Of a DNA stretch of 64,000 nt, positions 59,830 to 64,000 are shown one piece after another. The translations under genes were made by a program, and so were the position numbers. Numbering within the stretch: the stretch's first letter is position 1; each line of letters opens with the position of its first letter. Under the pieces are notes generated by a model. The model had not been told where the DNA came from and did no database searches. It was given only the letters and a program-made list of their open reading frames with translations. The stretch is from Glycomyces sambucus (lineage in GTDB: Bacteria > Actinomycetota > Actinomycetes > Mycobacteriales > Micromonosporaceae). Where the stretch lies: the NCBI RefSeq assembly GCF_900102815.1, contig NZ_FNGF01000001.1, forward strand, positions 1,013,443 to 1,077,442. Direction: 5' to 3'.

Positions 59830-60915
59830 TCAGCGGAGGGTGTCGAAGAAGGCCGCGATGTCGGCGGTGATCTCGGCCGGGATGGCGTGGTGGAGGTAGT
59901 GGGAGTCCTGTTCGTAGACGTTCCAGGAGCGGATGTCGGCGTGGTCGCGCTGGGCGAAGTTGCGGATGCCGTGGAAGTCGCCTGAGGCGCCGGCGAGGGC
60001 GAGGGGGGTCGTGGTCGGTTCGGTGGCGGGCTCGGCCTGGGCGTTCTCGTAGTAGAGGCGGGTCGAGGAGCCGGCGGTGCCGGTGAACCAGTAGATCGCG
60101 ACGTTGGTGAGCACGAAGTCGTCGTCCACGGTCTCGTCGAGGAGCTGCGCGTTCCACCCGAGGAGGCCGGCGGGCGAGTCCGTGAGCGCGTGCGCGAGGG
60201 TCTGCGGCTGCTGGGAGTGCAGGGTGTTGAACGCGGACTTGTGCTTCATGAAGTGGTCGAGGGTCTCCAGGGTCGCGTAGTCCCGGGGCTCCAGGCCCTC
60301 GAACTCGGCGGGGTCGCCGCTGGGGAAGGAGAAGACCTGGGTGACGTGGACGCCGGCCACGTGGTCGGGGTCGGTGCGGCCGAGCTCCGGGGAGATCATC
60401 GACCCGGCGTCGTTGCCGACCGCGCCGTAGCGCGTGTAGCCGAGGCGGGCCATGAGTTCGGCCCAGGCGCGGGCGACGCGCCCGTTGTCCCAGCCGGCCT
60501 CCGCGGTCGGGCCGGAGAACCCGAAGCCGGGGATCGAGGGGATGACCAAGTGGAAGCCCGCGGCGGTGAGCGGTTCGACGACGTCGAGGAACTCGGCCAC
60601 GGAGCCGGGCCAGCCGTGGGTGAGGATGAGCGGGAACGCGTCCTCGCGCTCGGACCGGGCGTGGATGAAATGGACGTTCTGCCCGTCGATCTCGGTGGTG
60701 AACTGCGGGTGCGCGTTCAGGCGGGCCTCCCAGGCGCGCCAGTCGTAGCCGTCGCGCCAGTACTCGACGAGGTGGCGCACGCGGTCGGTGCTGACGCCGT
60801 AGGAACCGGGGATCTGGTCGGCGAAGCGGACCCGCGACAGGCGCTCCTGGAGGTCCTTCAGGTCGGCGTCGGCGATGTCGACGGTGAACCGTTCGATGCG
60901 GTGCTCGTTGCTCAT
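59830..60915 (-). CDS. epoxide hydrolase (EHN-domain alpha/beta hydrolase)
   Basis: A 361-residue hydrolase from ATG 60915 (MSNEHRIERF). The N-terminal EHN domain is residues 5-85, then an alpha/beta-hydrolase with the oxyanion HGWPGS (100-105), nucleophile D169 in GNDAGS and late catalytic His in HADIRSWN or the final HYLHHAIP segment. The nucleophile elbow is usually GGDWGS; here the second and fourth positions differ. It opens epoxide rings to diols. The divergent-looking LysR gene is actually upstream on the same strand, 75 nt away. Confidence 0.9.
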   Translation of the reverse strand: MSNEHRIERFTVDIADADLKDLQERLSRVRFADQIPGSYGVSTDRVRHLVEYWRDGYDWRAWEARLNAHPQFTTEIDGQNVHFIHARSEREDAFPLILTHGWPGSVAEFLDVVEPLTAAGFHLVIPSIPGFGFSGPTAEAGWDNGRVARAWAELMARLGYTRYGAVGNDAGSMISPELGRTDPDHVAGVHVTQVFSFPSGDPAEFEGLEPRDYATLETLDHFMKHKSAFNTLHSQQPQTLAHALTDSPAGLLGWNAQLLDETVDDDFVLTNVAIYWFTGTAGSSTRLYYENAQAEPATEPTTTPLALAGASGDFHGIRNFAQRDHADIRSWNVYEQDSHYLHHAIPAEITADIAAFFDTLR

Positions 60916-60958
60916 ACCTCTATGATTTAGCAGGTCGTGGGCATGATCAAGGTCGAAA

Positions 60959-60978
60959 CGCAGCACGCGCGTGCTGCG
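60959..60978. promoter_or_regulatory. 20-bp perfect palindrome between LysR and epoxide hydrolase
   Basis: CGCAGCACGCGCGTGCTGCG reads the same on both strands and has no loop. It lies 12 nt past the LysR stop and 44 nt before the epoxide hydrolase start. It could be a terminator hairpin with a tight turn, or an operator for the hydrolase. Confidence 0.55.
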
Positions 60979-60990
60979 GGGCAACACGAT

Positions 60991-61917
60991 CTAGGCGAGC
61001 CAGCCCGCGCCCCGGGCGAAGTCGGCGGCCACATCGGCGAACGCCTGCACGAGGGGGCTGCGCGAGGACCGCGGCCACACCAGGCGCACCGGCATCGGCG
61101 GCAGGCCGATGAGCGGCAGCACCACGACGCCGGGCCGGTGGTACGAGTCGAGGAGCGACGCGAAGGTGAGGTGCGCGAGCTGCTGCTCGGCGACGAGGCG
61201 GAGCACGTCCTCGATGTACTCGGCGGTGACGCGGCGCAGCCGCAGCTCGCGGCCCCCGGGCGTGGCGCGCGGCGTCCACGCGCCGCCGTACCACTGCGGC
61301 AGTTGGGGATAGACCACCTCGTGGGCGGCGAGGTCTTCGATGTCGACGACGGCGCGTTCGGCGAGCGGGTGGTCGACGCCGAGCATCACCGCGCGGCGGA
61401 CGTGCTGGACGGCCGGACCGATCGCCAGGTCGGCCTCGGGCGCGGTCTCGACGGGCATCCAGGTGGCGAACACGTCGACCGGCCATGAGGGGCGGTCGCC
61501 TTCGAGCCAGTGGAACAGGTCGGTGGTGGGGGCCGCGTACTGCACGACCCGCGCCTGCGGGTACGCCTGCTCGAACGCCTGGACCAGCGCGGGCGCCAGC
61601 TTCTCGGGGAGCGTGGTCGCGAAGCCGACCCGGACGACCTTCCCCGCGGGGTCGGCCGCGTCGCGGACCTCGGCCAGCGCCCGCTCGATCCGCACGTACG
61701 CGGCGCGGAACTCGGCGAACAGGTGCTCGCCCGCGCGGGTGAGGCGCACGGTGCGGCTGGTGCGCTCGAACAGGGCGGCCCCGGCGCGGCGTTCGAGGGT
61801 GCGGATCAGCGCGCTCACCCTGGAGGTCGACAGCGAGAGCCGCTCGGCGGCGCGACCGAAGTGCAGCTCCTCCGCGACGGTGAGGAACGCTTCGATCTCT
61901 CGCATCTCCAGGTTCAC
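60991..61917 (-). CDS. LysR-family transcriptional regulator
   Basis: A 308-residue LysR protein from GTG 61917 (MNLEMREIEAF); ATG 61905 is an alternative start. The HTH is at residues 1-65 (EELHFGRAAERLSLSTSRVSALIRTLERR), followed by the two-lobed effector domain. The SxxS variation of the HTH and short spacing are typical of actinobacterial members with ring-cleavage or drug-related targets, but nothing here names the target. It lies upstream of the epoxide hydrolase on the same strand. Confidence 0.92.
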   Translation of the reverse strand: MNLEMREIEAFLTVAEELHFGRAAERLSLSTSRVSALIRTLERRAGAALFERTSRTVRLTRAGEHLFAEFRAAYVRIERALAEVRDAADPAGKVVRVGFATTLPEKLAPALVQAFEQAYPQARVVQYAAPTTDLFHWLEGDRPSWPVDVFATWMPVETAPEADLAIGPAVQHVRRAVMLGVDHPLAERAVVDIEDLAAHEVVYPQLPQWYGGAWTPRATPGGRELRLRRVTAEYIEDVLRLVAEQQLAHLTFASLLDSYHRPGVVVLPLIGLPPMPVRLVWPRSSRSPLVQAFADVAADFARGAGWLA

Positions 61918-62038
61918 GTCGGCAGTATGAGCGCGCCCGGGCCGGCGCGCGGAGTTCCCGAACGCAACCGAACACCGCCGGACTCCGAAGTCGCGGGTCC
62001 GGCGTCAGGGAAACGATGCCGTCAGAAGAACGGTGCCG

Positions 62039-63391
62039 TCACAGGCGCGAGAGCGCGTCCTCCACGGCGCGGTGGAACGTCGGGTAGGCGTAGATCATGC
62101 GGCGCAGGTTCGCGATCGGGGTCCGCTCGTGGACGGCGAGGGTGAGCATCGACAGGACCTCGCCGCCCGTGGGGCCCGCGGAGGTCGCGCCGACGAGGAC
62201 GCCCTTGTCGGTGTCGGCGACGAGCTTGATGAAGCCCTCGTTGCCGGTCTTGTGGATCCACCCGCGCGAGGAGCTGGGGATCTCCGAGACGGAGGTCGCC
62301 ACGTTCAGGCCCTGGTCGCGGGCCTGCTGCTCCGTGAGGCCGACGGCGCCGACCTCGGGGTCGGTGAAGGTCACGCGCGGCACGGCGTGGTACTCCGCGC
62401 CCGCGTTGTCCTTGCCGAGGACGTGGTCGGCGACGATCGCGGCCTGGTACATCGACATGTGTGTGAACGCGCCCTTGCCGACGATGTCGCCGATCGCGTA
62501 GACGCCGTCGGCGACGCGCAGGTGCTCGTCGGCGTCGAGGGAGCGCCCGCTCGCGTCGACGCCGACGGTGTCGAGGCCGAGGTCGCGGATGTTGGGCCTG
62601 CGGCCGGTGGCGACGAGGAGGCGGTCGGCCTCGACGGTCACGGTGCCGGCGGTGACGGCGAAGCGGCCGTCCTCGTGCGAGACGGACTCGACGGACGCTC
62701 CGGTGTGGACGGCGATGCCCTCCTCCCGGAAGACCTTCTCCACCAGCTCGCCCGATTCGGGCTCCTCGAGGGCGAGGAGGCGGTCGGCGGCCTCGAACAC
62801 GGTCACGTGGGTGCCGAAGCGCGAGAACGCCTGCGCCATCTCCAGGCCGATCGCGCCGCCGCCCAGGACGATGAGCGAGTCGGGGGCCTCCGTGGCGGCG
62901 ACGGCGTCGCGGTTGGTCCAGAAGGGGGTGTCCGCGAGCCCGGTGATGGGCGGGACGGCCGGCTCGGTGCCGGTGTTGAGGATGATGGCCTTGGCGACGG
63001 TGAATTCCCGGTCGCCGACGCGGACCGCGCCGGGGCCGGTGATGACGGCCTCCCCGCGGACGAGGCGCCCGCCGGCGTCGGTGAAGCGGTCGGCCGCGAC
63101 CTGGTCGTCCCAGTCGTCGGTGGCCTCGCCGCGGATGCGCTGGGCGACGGGGGCGAAGTCGGGGGTGACCTCGGCGGTGCCGGCGAGGTCGGCGACGCGG
63201 CGGGCCTCGGCGAGCGCGTCGGAGCCGCGGACCATCATCTTGGTGGGGATGCACCCGTAGTAGGGGCATTCGCCGCCGACGAGGCGGCGTTCGACGCCGA
63301 CGACGACGAGTCCGGCGCGGGCGAGTTCGGCGGCGGCCGACTCGCCTCCGGGACCCATGCCGACCACGACGACGTCCACTTGCTCGGCCAT
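62039..63391 (-). CDS. flavin-dependent pyridine nucleotide-disulfide oxidoreductase
   Basis: A 450-residue protein of the dihydrolipoamide dehydrogenase/mercuric reductase family. FAD motif GMGPGGESAA (11-20), redox disulfide C42-C47 in GGECPYYGCIPTK, NAD(P) motif GGGAIGLEMAQ near 177, second FAD site YAIGDIVGKGAFTH near 305. The C-terminal dimer segment has YPTFHRAVEDA in place of the HPTxxE motif, so the usual His-Glu pair is altered and the acceptor is uncertain. It stands alone. Confidence 0.9.
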   Translation of the reverse strand: MAEQVDVVVVGMGPGGESAAAELARAGLVVVGVERRLVGGECPYYGCIPTKMMVRGSDALAEARRVADLAGTAEVTPDFAPVAQRIRGEATDDWDDQVAADRFTDAGGRLVRGEAVITGPGAVRVGDREFTVAKAIILNTGTEPAVPPITGLADTPFWTNRDAVAATEAPDSLIVLGGGAIGLEMAQAFSRFGTHVTVFEAADRLLALEEPESGELVEKVFREEGIAVHTGASVESVSHEDGRFAVTAGTVTVEADRLLVATGRRPNIRDLGLDTVGVDASGRSLDADEHLRVADGVYAIGDIVGKGAFTHMSMYQAAIVADHVLGKDNAGAEYHAVPRVTFTDPEVGAVGLTEQQARDQGLNVATSVSEIPSSSRGWIHKTGNEGFIKLVADTDKGVLVGATSAGPTGGEVLSMLTLAVHERTPIANLRRMIYAYPTFHRAVEDALSRL

Positions 63392-63628
63392 TTCCGGCTC
63401 CTCTCGTCCGTGTTCGGGCCCAACCATACCGGTGTGCGCGGGCACGGGTGCCGCGCTTGCGCCACGGCCCGGTTTTTCCGAATCGTAAGGTTCGAGGAGG
63501 CGTGGAGGAGGCGCGGATCGGGTAGTGTCGCGTGAGCGCCGGGCCCGATCGCCGGCGAATGCCTGGCCGACCGGGCGATGTGCGGACGGCGGCCGAGGCC
63601 CGCGCCCGTCCGCGCACAGAGGAGCCCG

Positions 63629-64000
63629 ATGATCGAGTTCCGCAACGTCACCAAGCGGTTCCCGGACGGGACGGTGGCCGTCGACTCGTTCGACCTCGTC
63701 ATCCCCTCCCGCAAGACCACCGTGTTCGTCGGGTCCTCGGGCTGCGGCAAGACCACGCTGCTGCGCATGATCAACCGCATGGTCGAGCCCACGTCGGGCA
63801 CGGTGGAGATCGACGGCGAGGACGTGGCCGCGAAGCAGGCGGTCGCGCTGCGGCGCAGCATCGGCTACGTCATGCAGAACAGCGGCCTCATGCCGCACTT
63901 CACCGTCGCCGAGAACATCGCCACGGTGCCGCGCCTCAACGGCGGCACCCGCCGCGCCGCGAAGGCGCGGGCCCTGGAGCTCATGGACGTCGTCGGTCTG
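63629..64000 (+). CDS. osmoprotectant/glycine betaine ABC ATPase, N-terminal part
   Basis: The frame opens at ATG 63629 after AGAGGAG and stays open to the window edge (124 codons). MIEFRNVTKRFPDG, Walker A GSSGCGKTT (residues 35-43), then LLRMINRMVEPTSG and RRSIGYVMQNSGLMPHFTVAENIA match OpuCA/ProV-type ATPases. Such importers take up betaine, choline or carnitine under osmotic stress. The remainder, including the signature motif and likely CBS domains, lies outside the window. Confidence 0.9.
   Translation, partial: MIEFRNVTKRFPDGTVAVDSFDLVIPSRKTTVFVGSSGCGKTTLLRMINRMVEPTSGTVEIDGEDVAAKQAVALRRSIGYVMQNSGLMPHFTVAENIATVPRLNGGTRRAAKARALELMDVVGL

Overview
This is a very GC-rich actinobacterial chromosome segment. 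Supporting signs are many GTG/TTG starts, a flavin-dependent thymidylate synthase (ThyX), a mycothiol-type DinB enzyme, a SARP/AfsR-type regulator, a WXG100-like protein and a conserved core order running ftsK - rnj - dapA - thyX - dapB - M16 peptidase - pnp - rpsO - ribF. I cannot fix the genus from sequence alone; a Streptomyces/Micromonospora/Glycomyces-like actinomycete would fit.

Layout. 1-16.7 kb is housekeeping, with the core genes on the minus strand. The start of a probable ftsK leaves the window at the left edge. Accessory genes are inserted into the core: an SDR, a four-helix membrane protein and a vapBC toxin-antitoxin pair between ftsK and rnj; and an RHH regulator/DUF4097 pair, a DUF2752 protein, an LppM-like lipoprotein and an acidic-tailed membrane protein between thyX and dapB. 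16.9-23.8 kb holds a secreted phospholipase D-like protein, a sugar ABC importer without its own ATPase, a divergent GH1 beta-glucosidase with LacI/CebR-like boxes between them, and a ThiE-like protein. 23.9-31.6 kb is a row of single genes: MDMPI-like enzyme, YibE/F, LysR with divergent aminotransferase, DUF1707-like, pterin dehydratase, beta-carbonic anhydrase, HxlR and DUF1445 hydro-lyase. 31.8-39.7 kb has a 1202-residue SARP-NB-ARC-TPR regulator with an unusual C-terminus, a quinone oxidoreductase, an MFS exporter and an XRE regulator divergent from an SDR. 39.7-42.8 kb is a minus-strand operon with a WXG100-like protein, a membrane protein and two YbaB/EbfC-like proteins. After a CAU tRNA, 43.3-48.8 kb encodes a branched-chain amino acid ABC importer, livHMGF, with livK convergent. 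49-55 kb has membrane proteins, a PfkB kinase, a glutaminyl cyclase, an RlmA-type rRNA methyltransferase and TetR. 55.2-59.1 kb is an MFS transporter plus GH3 beta-glucosidase. The right end holds a YtxH-like protein, tRNA-Asn, an epoxide hydrolase, LysR, a flavin disulfide reductase and the start of an osmoprotectant ABC ATPase.

How the parts work together. There are two beta-glucoside systems: ABC importer plus GH1, and MFS plus GH3 with TetR nearby. The liv genes form one complete importer. rnj and pnp supply RNA decay, and dapA and dapB supply lysine/peptidoglycan precursors.

The most unusual pattern is recurrent: short direct or tandem repeats of 15-32 nt sit at or just past the stop codons of at least six unrelated genes (rnj, the DUF4097/DUF2752 junction, dapB, the phospholipase D gene, the SARP gene and the rRNA methyltransferase). 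Their sequences are unrelated to each other, and in rnj, dapB and the methyltransferase one unit contains the stop codon. Other points worth checking are a LivH permease with a secreted Cna-B-like N-terminal domain, an orphan WXG100/YbaB operon, matching hairpins on either side of vapBC, and a leaderless RHH/DUF4097 operon with three operator-like repeats on its promoter.
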